In this document: positions 11,450-22,879 of the stretch, in pieces | Numbering within the stretch: the stretch's first letter is position 1 | How the letters are laid out: every line of letters begins with the position of its first letter | Program-made: the position numbers and the translations under genes | Origin: Larimichthys crocea | Taxonomy: Eukaryota > Chordata > Actinopteri > Sciaenidae | Assembly (NCBI RefSeq): GCF_000972845.2 | Contig: NC_040011.1 | Coordinates: 20,661,809-20,725,808 of the forward strand | Reading direction: 5' to 3' | DNA: 64,000 nucleotides | The notes under the pieces: model-generated | Seen by the model: the letters and a program-made list of their open reading frames with translations, nothing else | What the model was told of the DNA's origin: nothing | Database searches by the model: none

Positions 11450-13580
11450 ATAGTAATATCTGATAGTGAGGATCTGGAGCCACATGAAACAAGTCCAGTC
11501 AGGACTACTTGCTACAGGTAAATAAAAAATGATGGTGACTCACCTTATTTGAATTAATTGATTACACAGAAAAGAAAAAATGTTTTGCTATGTTAAGATG
11601 TTTTAACATGTGCATGAATTTTCCAACAGTAAATACACAGACCTGTATATACCATGTTTTGAGGAAGAGGATGAGGAGTTGGTTGCAGTCATTTGAAGAG
11701 TTTACAACACACACCAATGTAAACTGAGCTATTACCTGCAGCATTCCAGTTTTTTTTCTGTACAATATTTTTGGTGTTTAAATATTTTTTGAAGAAGTGG
11801 CAAATCCACTAATTAGGTCACTTTTGTTATTGTCATTGTCATTACAGGGAGGAGATGAACATTACACTACCTGACATTATCACCAACCAATCACATCCCA
11901 TTTATTATGTAAGAGTCAGCAGGTTCAACATCTCAAGGGCTAATATTTGGGATGGAGCAGTCAGAGGTTTTAAGCCTGCAATATACTCTGAAACCTGTGA
12001 CATGCTGGTCAAATTTACCGATGATGCTGGTGTTTTAAGAGAAGGAATTGACACAGGTGGACCAAGGCGAGAGTTTTTAACTCTATTAATGAAACATCTG
12101 AAAGACCGGCCCATTTTTGATGGACCAGAAGGACATCAGTTTTATAATGCAACTGGTCTGCAAAGGGTTAGACGTGTACTATACTAATGGTTAATGATCA
12201 GTAACCATATATATCACATGACATATACTTTGTTGCTACTATTTTTCAAAAACTTGAGTTTCATCTTAATACATTATAGTGTATATAATACATTATATGT
12301 TTTGATTTTGACAATATGACTTCATTCACAGCTGCTGGCCAGCCTTCATTCAAGACAACAGTTAATTCAGTAACTGATGAAGAAATAGGGAAAGCTTTGC
12401 AAGAGGTGAGAAGAGCATAAGGCTGCAGTGTGGTATAGCAGAGTATTACATAGTCTCAGCAGTGTTTTGAAACAAATGTTCCTTCCCTAATTAACAATAC
12501 ACAGAATTAGCTTCATTTATTGTTTTGTAATAGTGCAAGATTATACTATGTTATGTGCAGTAAAAATCAAAAGTTTGAACACACTTTACCATATACTTCA
12601 ATGAAAGTCTGTCCAAACTTTTGACTGTATTTGGAGAAGATACAGTACATACAGTTATTAACTTAAGTGTATATTCCTTTTTATGTTTTTCAGATTGAGA
12701 ATGCTGCTTCAGTTGATGAGAATGTACCATGAGACACAGCACAATGTTACAGACAGCAGGTTGTCTGAGACATCTAGCTACTGAGCAAAGAAAGATATCA
12801 TGTCTGACTACTTCCACTGGTATATTATTGACTGCAATGCATCTGTAATTGACAGCTAAGATCATACATGTATTTGTAATGATAGGATTTTTTTTTGAAT
12901 TTATGTAAGAATGCCTCATGGTCTCCCTGTAGTATTCCTGATATTTGATGTCTGTCTCCTTTCTCTGTCTTGTGCCAGTCTAAAAGTGCTTAAGCCACCC
13001 TGCCCTCTGTGTCATTCCAGTCTTGGATTCTTTAGATCAGTTATGATCAACACACAACCGATTTTAAATTTTTTTCAGGTGGATAGTCATTTTAGAGAAT
13101 ATTTAATAGTTTTCTTTGGGTAATTTAAATGTGATTGTCACTACACAAAAATGAAACAATGTTTGTGTTCACTCTTTAGATTCAAAGATGGTCTTTCAGC
13201 CCTTCAGTTTTTCACTGCACTACAGCAACACCCTGCTTTGGTGTCCCCTGTCCTGACCCACTCTGAAAAGGGGCTAACTGCTCTTCAACTTGAGAGACTT
13301 TTCAAACCTGACCTAGGTCCACCAGGAGACGTTTGTAAATCACTTATAATTTTTAAAACTAGTTGAGAAAACACATTGCCAAGGTGCTGAACATTTTTTT
13401 CTTTGCAGAAGATCAGGCTGCTGTGTCTGTGGAAGATGTTTGTTCCTGCATGACTCTCCATTCCCAATGGCAAATACATGTTCAAACACATTGAAATTAC
13501 CACTCCCAGACACTGACACTGTGTTTAAGACACAAATGGACTTTGGACTCCAAAATTACCCAGGAGTTTTTAAGCCATGA
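11450..13580 (+). pseudogene. HECT-type E3 ubiquitin ligase C-terminal region (G2E3-like), multi-exon, broken
   Basis: HECT domains take ubiquitin from an E2 onto a cysteine and pass it to a substrate. Visible exons: 11450-11517 (VISDSEDLEPHE), 11848 to about 12165 (RANIWDGAVRGF, VKFTDDAG, EGIDTGGPRREFL), 12332-12405 (SVTDEEIGKALQE), 12694-12855 (frameshifted; SDYFHWYIID), 13180-13330 ([18 protein letters not shown]) and 13409-13580. The last ends with FPMANTCSNTLKLP, which holds the expected active-site cysteine, and MDFGLQNYPGVFKP before TGA. The exon 1/2 join and the exon 4/5 join keep frame across AG acceptors. Damage: stops and shifts in exon 4, a lost GT donor after 12855 (reads CT), and an internal deletion in the last exon just before the cysteine loop. 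Fish genomes carry many G2E3-like copies, probably spread this way. Confidence 0.8.
12558..12627. mobile_element. 70-bp mini-MITE in a HECT intron
   Basis: The left end CAGTAAAAATCAAAAGTTTG and right end CAAACTTTTGACTG are inverted copies apart from a few extra bases on the left. The motif resembles the ends of Tc1-like elements seen near 21135 and 52030. It lies between the third and fourth visible HECT exons. Confidence 0.55.
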
Positions 13581-13961
13581 GATGACCCCTAGGGACTCTG
13601 AAAAGGTTGTTCTTTGTTAATGGTTGTTAAGAATCTTTATAATGTAAAGATATGTGAGCATGTTTTTTCTCATAGTTTTCACAACATTCACAACATTTTG
13701 GCCATTCTATTTTAGACGAAATAAACAAAACAAGGCTAAGAAGTGGCCAAGTATTTGATTAATTTATTTCATTCAGACATAGACAGCAGTGTTCCACCAC
13801 TCCAAATCAGATCTCAGGGTATATAAAAAAAAAAAAACATCTTTATAACTCTGAAAAAAATAGCGGGAAGAAAAGAAAAGCCTCAATGTGCAAGCACTTG
13901 GCTACTAACTTTTTTTGATTGTTTTATATCTGAGCAATTTCTTTTAGCTTCATGTACAGTC

Positions 13962-14918
13962 CTATTGCATGTTTGGGTCCCCACATGTAGCTATTGATAA
14001 GCTTGCCTCAGGAAAGCCATCCAATTCAGCGTGTTCAATTTCAAATCTACAGTCTCTGGAGCCAAATCTATAGAAGACATAACAGCATTTACTTACATTT
14101 AAGTTAAACATCAGACAGAAACAATGAAGTCTCAATCTATCATCAAAGTTTTACCTGTGTGGTAAGTAGTACAGTTCATTGGGCACTCCTCCTGGACATG
14201 ACGCTGTTCTGGAGGAGTGAATCCTGTGACTGTTCCACAGTCTCACACACTCATCCAAGTCCTTCTGAAGAACATCACCATAGCAAAATCTCAATAGGCA
14301 CTGATGCTAGTTACTCCCATTGAAGTATCCTGCTCTCGGAGGTCTGTAAATAACTCCACTTAGAACTGAGATCTACAGAAATGGATATATGATATAATGA
14401 TATGTCTGTGTGTGTAAACATATTTATATATAAAATTACTTTATGAAGGCCACTTACCTTCCCTTTCTGAAAATGGACCACCAGGACTCAATGCGCTGGT
14501 TATTAGTGGATGAGCCATACAGTACATGTGACTGGACGCTCCAGAGTAGTAGTCATGGTGATGGTGACGTAGGGTACACTGAATCGCAGCCATAATGCCG
14601 TTCTCCGTGCCGCAATCAGTTCTCAGTCTCATGGGGATGACACCAAGGTTTCGCACACATGACAGGAAATTATGAGCGATCACCTTTGTCTTGTCCAGGT
14701 CCACGAAGTTCCATCCTGATGGCATTAATTACGCCATTTGGAGAGGAATAATCCTTTCTGCGGTACAGCCCTGCTTGACTGAGTATACTTAAAGTCTGCA
14801 AGCTGATGTTTATACCATGTAAACTTGACATCATATCCACGATTACATCATACGAGGGTCCCTCACTAAAATATTGTGTGCAATAATGCAGCATATCTGG
14901 TCCTTTCGTCTGGTCCAT
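13962..14918 (-). pseudogene. Integrase-like DDE transposase, three exons, internally deleted
   Basis: The gene reads on the minus strand. Exon 1 (14918-14458) holds GLYRRKDYSSPNGVINAIR and ELRGPGQ, then after a deletion VIAHNFLSCVRNLG and PMRLRTDCGTENG, with the second catalytic Asp, and (after a one-base shift) NNQRIESWW with the likely catalytic Glu. Exon 2 (14372-14155) has HQCLLRFCYGDVLQKDLDE and SCPGGVPNELYYLPHR. Exon 3 (14067-13962) has FGSRDCRFEIEHAELDGFP and ends at TAG. Both introns keep GT-AG. A deletion after GPGQ removes roughly 100 residues that should hold the first Asp. Exon 2 also has one in-frame TAG and an indel. It converges with the HECT gene, about 380 bp apart. Confidence 0.8.
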
Positions 14919-15053
14919 GTCCTTTAAAAACTCCAGAGACCATCCACACTAAATGCAAAACTGTTGTAACAGACTCAAATGGTTTTCACAAAATAGGCAA
15001 AACATCATTAACCTCCATACAAACCACACAACACTACTCACTTCATACAGTAT

Positions 15054-15248
15054 TTTCAAAACAAACCGCTCACACAATCAATTCTAGGTCAGATCCGGCT
15101 TTTGGTACATTCCTTTTCCGTTAGGATTATGTCTTTGTAAATTTGTTTCAGAGTTTGTAAAAGTGTTTCAGAGATTGTAAATTTGTTTCAGAGTTTCTAA
15201 AAATGTTTTGAATTTTGTAATTTTGTTTTGCACTTACCAGCCACTATA
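15054..15248 (-). repeat. Right inverted end with fewer minisatellite units
   Basis: Reverse complement of the left end: it contains CGCTCACACAATC, CCTTTTCCGTTA and about five AAATTTGTTTCAGAGTTTGT-type units, and finishes GTTTTGCACTTACCAGCCAC. It is about 140 bp shorter than the left end, because fewer tandem units are present. Confidence 0.8.
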
Positions 15249-15254
15249 TATTAC

Positions 15255-15713
15255 TTCTTGTAAAAGTAAAACAACAAAGTGTAGTGGTTGGGCTTTGTGT
15301 TGTTGGGGGTATCAAAAAGATGACATAAGACTAGTACATGACCATGATTATGGTAGGCGTAGACAGAGGTGGGACTGACTGCAAACTTATGTTTTATTGA
15401 ATATTTTGTACGCAGGAAATGCTATAATGATAACTGAAATTGAATCAAGGATGTGTTTAAGTGCAACAACTCCCAGAACCAAAAAAAGTTACAAATGACA
15501 AAAGACAAGACAAATTTATTGCACCATATACATTAAGCATATCAGCCTAAACAATGGTCTGAGGCCCCTGGGAGCCAGTTGTCCACTTAATAATCCAGCC
15601 TTGGTTTAAGTAATAAAGAGTTGAAGTGAATCAGTTATTACAAAATGATGGTGAAGGAATTACTGACATGATTGTCATTATTACTGAATACTACTATGGC
15701 GACAGTGACGGCT
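15255..15713. other. No recognisable feature
   Basis: Sequence between the transposon's right target duplication and a trinucleotide repeat. Nothing recognised. Confidence 0.45.
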
Positions 15714-15762
15714 GCTACTACTCCTACTGCTACTACTACTACTGCTACTACTAATAATAATG
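15714..15762. repeat. (CTA)n/(CTG) trinucleotide microsatellite
   Basis: Interrupted run of CTACTACT with CTG and CTC variants ending in ATAATAATG. Confidence 0.9.
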
Positions 15763-15924
15763 AACAAATTGTCCTCTGTAGGTGACAAATCTAGGAGGAG
15801 GAAGATCGACACATTCGAATAAACAGACTTTGAAACTGAACTTGCTCTAAAGTGTCTTGAACTGCTCTGGAATATTCCTTTCACTTGTACCTGTACCTAT
15901 TTTTTTTTAATTTTTATCCAAAAA

Positions 15925-16200
15925 TCAATCTGTAGCCAGTGTAGCCATTAAACCAACATAAAAAGTGAATTGAAGTTTAAATGGAAGGTTGTGTCCTCTG
16001 CAAGCACAGGGAAAGGATATTTGAGACATAGAATACATCATTAATATAAATAAGAAATAATAAATGTCCAAGAATGGACCATTGTTGGACCCCAGAGAGT
16101 AGTCTAGCTTTGTTGGAAAATAAACCAGTAACACAATCTGTCTTCTGTTGTAGACAGATGTAGTTTTTAACCATTTGGACATGGTGTCATATAAACACAT
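15925..16200 (-). pseudogene. LINE reverse transcriptase fragment
   Basis: The minus strand carries LFLIYINDVFYVSNILSLCL, preceded by a degenerate SGVQQWSILGHLL (expected pattern SGVPQGSILGPLL). This is the palm region of a non-LTR reverse transcriptase just before the catalytic ADD motif, which is lost. Two overlapping frames share it, so at least one frameshift is present. The family is not resolvable from about 70 residues. Confidence 0.7.
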
Positions 16201-16209
16201 TTATACAGA

Positions 16210-19200
16210 TAATGTATAAATCATGATAGGAACGTTATCTGGAATAATATCCAGTGGATTAGTATAACAATATGGAATTGCGTTAGCCAGGACTTAAATG
16301 TTTCACAGAAATATTTGTTTTTGCAGATTCGATAGAATGAATAATATTTCTATATTAATGGACATCATGGTCATGTAGGGTTTGACACATTACACATGCA
16401 GTTTGTTCTTTTTCCGAAACAGCTTCAGTAAACTAACTGTAAATTAAGGTTCACTGAAGTCTACACTGGATCTGTTAGAAGAAGTATGATGATCAGTATA
16501 GATCATGCCATGAAATACTAGTAAGCATGTATTTGAATTTAGAAATATTTGTCTTACTCATGTAATAATTATTATTATTTTCTTTTTGTGTTTAGTTCAA
16601 TGAGTAAAGAATAAATGGAATATGTGGAAAATGACAAATGAAAAGACCCCTCATGTCATTCTTTGTTAAGATGTCATCAATCAAAGTTGCTGTATTTTCT
16701 TTAACTCTTGTAGATGAATGAAAAATATTGCGAAAATCATATTAAATGTATTTTTCATGTACTTTATATTGAAATCCTCCAAAGTGTAACAAAGTTGCAG
16801 CATCTCTTGCAGCACTGAATTTTGTCGAGCATCCGGATGCATTGAACTTTCTTTAAGCTCTCAATCATGTGGCAAATCTGATAGAGAAGCATTGTTGTTT
16901 TATTTTAAACAGCATCATGAGTGCTGTCAGATCAACATCTCCTTGCTCTGAATAAGATAAAGGAGCCAAAACTCCCCATGACAACTTCGAGTTGTTGTGC
17001 TGTTGCATGTAGTGAAGCCAGAGCTCAGAGCATGCAGATCCTGACAGTGCTGAGGAACAGCTACATGTTTTATTCTGAAGGCCAATCTGACGCTCTTCAG
17101 GAGAGGCTTAGATGTTGGAAATTACAGAAAAACACAAGGGAACAAACTTTCATCTCAGTTTATGTCTGCAGCTCTGTGAAGCTCACTCCTTTGTTCCTGC
17201 TCTGCACACTCAACTGCAGCATTCCTCAACATTATTATGTAACGGATGAATAATGAAGCCATTTAGTTAACTTATTGATTCATTGCAGTACACATAAACA
17301 TTTTCATCATCTCTTTGGTTCAATGACTAGAAGTTTAAACTATCAAAGAGATAAAGCTGTGCATATACAGTTAATTTGGACTTTCATCAAGGATAAAAGG
17401 ATAACGAAGATGTAAATGTAAAAAAAATCAAAACCAAAACATTATCGGACTGTCCTTCTGATTGCCATACACCTTTTGTCCTCTGGGGTTTTATTTATAG
17501 CATACTTCAGCCCAACCCAAAATCTCTCTTCATTTTGGAATTTAGGACCAATAGTTTTCATGAAAGTATACCATATATGGATCGGTAGACATAAGGCGGG
17601 CTGAATGATGCCTGGGTCTTCAAATAAACATCTGCTTGTCCAACTTCTGCTGTTAAGATGGACATTTTAACATGAGGACTTATGGAGATTGAACTGTTCT
17701 GTAACAAGGCCATTCGTGGCCTTACAGTTTCTAACACTTTGGCATTGGCTTCACCTGACAGACACAGAGGTTGGTGCTTGGTTTTGACTTTTCCATGCAT
17801 TTTATTTTCCTTTTCTGCTCCTCTACCTTTTCACAGTGTGTGCTGTAACGTTGTGTTGAAACTGCACTAAAGGTGTGGTTTAGGCTCTAAATCTTGCCAA
17901 ATGGGTATTGTACTCATATGGCAGCAGCAATGTGCTCTTAGCTTAGTTTGCTTTAATACCCCCACCACCCCACCACTCCACTCCACTAGGTGCCTCTGTG
18001 TTCTCTGCTGCTTTGCTCTCTGTTGCAGGATCCAGGTCGTGGGAGGGTCATCTTCTTGATGACACACCTGGGCTGGTGTGGTGTCTTTATAAGCCTGTCC
18101 ATACTGCAGTGCTCTCTCTTGCCCTTGCTGCTGCAGCCATTGCTTTTGCTGTGTTTGTTTGACACACACTCACACACTGCTTATGCTTACACTGCTGATT
18201 ACTCACATTTATATACCTTTTCTTCTGTTAAATACTTTTGAGTCGTGAAAAAATGCTTGAGATAATTCCACTCCACAGTCTGGTCTTCCATCTCTGCCAC
18301 AGTTACGAGCCGGGCTGTAACAATCTAGTTAAGATATCCACTCATCAGTCATCCCGTGTGTGGTGCTGCTAAAACTGCTGTTGTCTAACTGTCGCTTGAT
18401 GGGAGAATGAAATTCTTGGGCACAAGCCTGGGTCACAGATCAATACCACTGCCCAGTGAATCTTCCTCGATGATTCAGCAGCAGCAGTTCTCATGCAGCA
18501 TGGTGGTGCTGAAGAACAGGGTAGGTCTCTGGAAGTAAAGGCCATCCTGGGGTGCAGGGCAATAACCTCCCTCTCTGCAATACACGGCCATATTTAAACT
18601 TGCCCCGATCGCTCCTGTTTGATGTTCACATTGGTGCAAATTACACAGGTATTGATGGGTGATTTGTCAAGCTGCCATAAGGGGATTGGTTTGGATTCCA
18701 GAGGGGGCACTATAACTGCCCTGCGTGTGAACACTCACAATGCCACAAAGGTTTAAAGTGCACCTGTCAAAGTGTCAGGCTGCTTTTTGAGTTGCTGTTG
18801 GTGTCACAGGAGCCTAGAAGTTCACTGTGGTTGGAAAAATATGGCAGAGAAAGGTTTGCATTTGAACCCAGTAACGGGGTTTGTCTGCAGATGATGCTCC
18901 ATGTGTCCCTCTTCAACATAAAGCAACCCTGTGTTTGGTTTTACACCACAGTTTCTGTTATTTGGCTTGTTCCTTGTCTACTCTACTTAAACTTTGGCAA
19001 TTATCATCCATCCATATTTTAAGAAATGTGAAAAGTCTAAATTCAATTGAAAACAAAGAGTGCATAAATGACACAAGAGTATTAAAATATAGAGGTTACA
19101 CACTCAATCTCCCATATATACACTGAAACACTTTTTTGGCAAGTAATATATTACTTGTGCTATGTGTGATGTCTAAAAGATTCTCTCCTTCACTTTGATG

Positions 19201-19390
19201 GAAATATAGTCTCACACAGAATAGTCTGGTATGTGTCAGGTGCAGGGGCTGGAGGAAGTGTGAGGAGGTAACTAGCCTCTACCAAAAGAGGAGAATTATA
19301 CAGAAATACAGATGTGTGAGTTGTAAGGCTTTACTTGCTTAAAGGCACCTTTAACAGAGCTGTTATGTTTTGTAACAAATAATGTAACTA
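16210..19390. other. No recognisable feature
   Basis: About 3.2 kb. Open frames at 16921-17253 (110 codons), 17867-18169 and 17990-18241 show no domain I recognise and overlap on both strands. I see no repeat boundary. Confidence 0.45.
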
Positions 19391-19397
19391 ATTAAAT

Positions 19398-19450
19398 CTA
19401 ATCAAATCAAATCAAATCAGGTTTTATTTGTATAGCCCGAAGTCACAAAT
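19398..19450. repeat. (AATCA)n-tailed interspersed repeat end
   Basis: A short AATCA run followed by GGTTTTATTTGTATAGCCC and AAGTCACAAA. The same sequence occurs at 57945 (longer copy) and reversed at 50986-51098. It is a truncated copy of that repeat, with the pentanucleotide run at its 3' end. Confidence 0.75.
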
Positions 19451-21134
19451 GTATTATTAATTAAGGGTGATGTCATTTGAGAAGTAGTGTAGTTACTTTT
19501 GAAATAATATGAAACTGTATTAATTAATTAATACAATTAATAATTGATGTTATCGATTACAGTTAAGAAGTGACTGAGCTGTAGAACAGAATTTTGCTAA
19601 AAACTGATTCAGATCTTTTTCTCTGTATCAGTTAAAGACAAATATCCAACTTGTATTTGTCAGATGGACAAAATTATCCCTCTGATAATGAATGACTCTG
19701 CATCTGTGGATCATGTATAAATGAGCAACTGTTTGTATACACATTATATATAAGGTGATAAATGTCAAAACAAAAATCAAAATGTCAAAACAAGGCAGCT
19801 TTAAATATTCATTTTAGATACTAGTAGGATATTGTAGCTGCTGTCTGCTGTTGAAAGTCAGGACACGCAGCCTGTCACCACGAACAGCACAGATCTCCCT
19901 CTTTCTCTGCATGGCTGGGTTTCCTACCAGAGCTGTTACACTCCAAAAAAAGTAAAACTGACAATGAAAACAGGCAATTTAACAGTGGGTGAACTCAGAA
20001 GTATGTGTTTGGGCCTTTTGGTCAAATAGCCTTATGTGTTTATTCTGTAGCGAGATAAGATAATATAATGGAGCATTTGAAGAGAGCACACTCAAAGTTG
20101 GACTTTTCCAGTGGGCTGTGATGCTTGTTGTTTTTTAACACTTTCTCATGATTTACATTCTCACTGTTTCATAGTCTAGCCCCTATTCTATCGTAATTAA
20201 ATACAGATAGATAGATAGATAGGTCTGCTGGGAATCTCATCCAGTGAATATCACTGGCCATGAATCATGCCCTTTTCTCACATAAAGCACAGAGCACAGG
20301 ACATCCTAAAGATTTCCTCTTCGAGCAACATTTACCCTGATCAGACACGTCTGGCTTCAATTGAAACATCCACTTGTCTTTTGCATGTCATATATGCGAT
20401 GAGACATAAAATATCTTTGAGATAAAAATCCTTTTCAAAATCTATATCTATCACTGTCTGACTCGCCCTCTATCACAGATCACTTGGGGCAATGGTAAAA
20501 CTGTACTAGAATTTCACAGACTCAGACTCTCATTGATCCGCCAGAGCTCACAAGCTTGATAGACTGCAGAGGTGTGTATGTTGTGAGCATCACAACAACT
20601 TACCCAATGATGATGGCAGCATTATTACTATTGCCATTACTGTTGCTGTAGAGTATGTATAGATGTAATGGATAAATACCAGTGAGGGGTAGATACATTT
20701 GTTAAGACATCTCCCCTACAGCAGTAAAGCAGTGTGAACAAGTGCAACTGTTCCAGTTAGCAGTGCAGGTGTAAGTGTATAAGTATACATGCAATGCTGA
20801 TGGTAGACATAATAGACAGAATAAAGAGCTGGCAGTATGATAGCATAAGCAGGAGGATATGAATAGACTGCATCCTGGATATGGTCGTAGTATAATTGGT
20901 AGACTGTGTGAGGGCATAAATAGTGAATTTATTCCACCTTCCTTCAAAGCAAAATTCATTTCCCTCCACAGTAGAACTATAAACTAACATCTTAGGCAAA
21001 ACAGTTTTGCAGACTGTGTATGGTGGTAAATAAATTTAAACTTCAAATCTTGAATTATGGAATTTCACACACTGTTGCCCATCGCTGCTCTTGTTATTTT
21101 AACTCAAAGAAAGAATTCATAGATGTGGATGTAT
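19451..21134. other. No recognisable gene; short (GATA)n at 20205-20222
   Basis: Non-coding sequence. A four-unit GATA run is at 20205-20222. Overlapping minus-strand frames at 20702-20999 show no motif. Confidence 0.45.
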
Positions 21135-21200
21135 ATACAGCACCAGTCAAACACTTGGACACAACTTTTCATTTGATGTTTTTTATTTATTTATTTATTT
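21135..21200 (+). repeat. Tc1-like element end fragment
   Basis: TACAGCACCAGTCAAACACT followed by TGGACACAACTTTTCATT resembles inverted ends of fish Tc1-type elements, which read roughly CCAGTCAAAAGTTTGGACAC. It runs into an ATTT repeat. No matching second end was found, so this is a solitary end. Confidence 0.4.
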
Positions 21201-22676
21201 ATTTTTAATTTTAATTATCTACTTAGTTGATCAAATGCAAAGAAAGTAAAACATTTTAGATTCTTTAAAAGGAGCCACATTTAACTTTTATTACATTCTT
21301 TGTTGAACATAACACTTTTGGCTGATACTGTTTACATCTTCTTAGATGTCTTGGATGTCTCAGTGACAGCACCACTTCCAACTAATAGTTGAGATAATAT
21401 TGCGATAAAACTGAATTAGTTATGTAACGTGCCTCAAAACCTGATCTTTTAGTTGATAAAGAAGTGAAGTTTGTTTCACTTATTTTATAGAGAAGCAGTA
21501 GAGCTCAGGGCGAGACACAGCTGTGCTTTCATAGAAAAACCCCACCTTAACACATAAGCACTCTTAAACACCTACCGGCTATGCACCTTGTCTTTTCTGG
21601 TTCTGTGTGTTGTTTAGTGCTGAATTGTTCTTATTCTCACAGATAACTGGCTAAACAGATGGTGTGATGTCATTTTGAGATATCTCCAGCAGCTGCAGAG
21701 AAACATTTTCGTGGTGTAAAATTTCATCAGTAATTCTCAGGTTTATTTTTTTGTTTGTTTGTTAGAATCTATCAAACAAGAGGTAGAAAGTTCAGGAGGT
21801 GGTCAGGGTGAATGGTGTGTATATAAAGCATAGGACTTTGAGTATACAGAGTGCAAGACCACATATGCACAATTGACTACCTCCTAGTAGTCAATAAAAT
21901 GTCTACTTTTACCACAGGAAATCACTGTTTGGGTTAATGGTTAAAAGAAACCTACATTGATGGTCATTTTTGTTCATAGACCTTGTAATAATAAAAATTG
22001 TAATAGTGATGTATAATAATGGAATGTACAAACGTGTCATGCTGTCCAATCATCCTGTCGAAGGGAGTGTCAGATCACAATAATTTTAATACCTCAGGTT
22101 GGAGACTTTGTTGGACCGTAGGTTTAGGCAAGAGAAGCACTTCAAGATGATCATGATGTTTTTGAATATTAAAGGACTACACGTGTTCTGTCTCAGGCTT
22201 CACGTCAGTGCTGACCGTTTCCATATTTAGCTAAGTGTAGCATAAATGTTGCCAAGAGACAAGTCAGCAGTCTCTGTCTCTCTCCTCTTTTACCTAGAAA
22301 GCAAGCAGCACAAGCTCAGACAGAGGAGAGATAACACTTTCATGGCAGATTTTGTATTTCAAATCATCTTAGCAGTAGCGTGTACTCCAGTGCAAAGTCA
22401 GTGAGCAGAAACCTTGGGGTGATATTTAACAGTGACTTGACTTTTGAAGAACAATTAAAGAGGCAGAAGTGGAGTTCTGCTTTCTGTAGTTGAGAAGCAA
22501 ATCAAAAATCACGTTGTGTTTTTTAATTTTTTAACTTTATCTTCTAACTTCATCTGCTATTCCAGCCTTAGTCAGCCACTTTAAAATGTGTGGCTCTTTG
22601 AACAGCAGCAATGTACTTTAAACTGAAGCGTGGTGAACAGTCACATATCTGTAATTAACATCTCTACATGTTCAGC
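21201..22676. other. No recognisable feature
   Basis: AT-rich sequence without supported genes or repeat limits. Confidence 0.45.
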
Positions 22677-22692
22677 AGAAATTGATTTTAAG

Positions 22693-22863
22693 GGGGTGTT
22701 GTTTAGCTCAGTTGGTAGAGCAGCCGCCCCATGTACAAAGGCTCAGTCCTTGCCGCGGCGGCCCAGGTTTCGAATCCCCATCATTCCCCATCTCTCTCCT
22801 CACATTGCTTTCACTTTTCAAGCTGTCTCTGTCAAATAAAAGCAAACAAAATATCTTTAAAAA
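22693..22863 (+). mobile_element. tRNA-derived SINE with 16-bp target duplication
   Basis: A 171-bp unit beginning GGGGTGTTG. The pol III A box lies in TTAGCTCAGTTGGTAGAGC and the B box in GGTTTCGAATCCCC, both tRNA-like. The tail is CAAATAAAAGCAAACAAAAT followed by A-rich sequence. The flanks are identical over 16 bp, AGAAATTGATTTTAAG (22677-22692 and 22864-22879), proof of LINE-type insertion. It is a SINE rather than a working tRNA gene, because the body continues far past the tRNA-like part and the anticodon arm is not conserved. Confidence 0.9.
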
Positions 22864-22879
22864 AGAAATTGATTTTAAG

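Larger units (their letters stand above)
9268..15248. mobile_element. DNA transposon with HECT E3-ligase and integrase-like genes (IS3EU-like)
   Basis: A 5,981-bp element whose ends are inverted copies: TACGGTGGCTGGTAAG at 9268 and, reversed, TATAGTGGCTGGTAAG ending at 15248. A perfect 6-bp repeat TATTAC flanks it (9262-9267 and 15249-15254). The ends contain arrays of about 20-bp tandem units. Inside are two convergent multi-exon genes: a HECT-type region (+, 11450-13580) and a DDE integrase-like transposase (-, 14918-13962). Later insertions sit inside: a microsatellite, a TA-flanked MITE (9806-10758), an LTR-like segment and a mini-MITE. The integrase-type transposase and 6-bp duplication recall the IS3EU superfamily; this assignment is from memory. 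The copy is inactive, since both genes are damaged. Confidence 0.8.

Noticed and set aside
11450..13580. A true single-copy host G2E3 ligase gene
   Set aside because: It lies inside transposon ends with a target duplication, is preceded by no recognisable N-terminal domains, and has stops, a lost splice donor and a deletion.
16921..17253. Open frame of 110 codons as a host gene
   Set aside because: No domain, no splice or promoter support, and length within chance for this composition.
22700..22790. A tRNA gene
   Set aside because: A and B boxes are present, but the unit continues into a SINE body with an A-rich tail and has a 16-bp target duplication; the anticodon arm is not tRNA-like.
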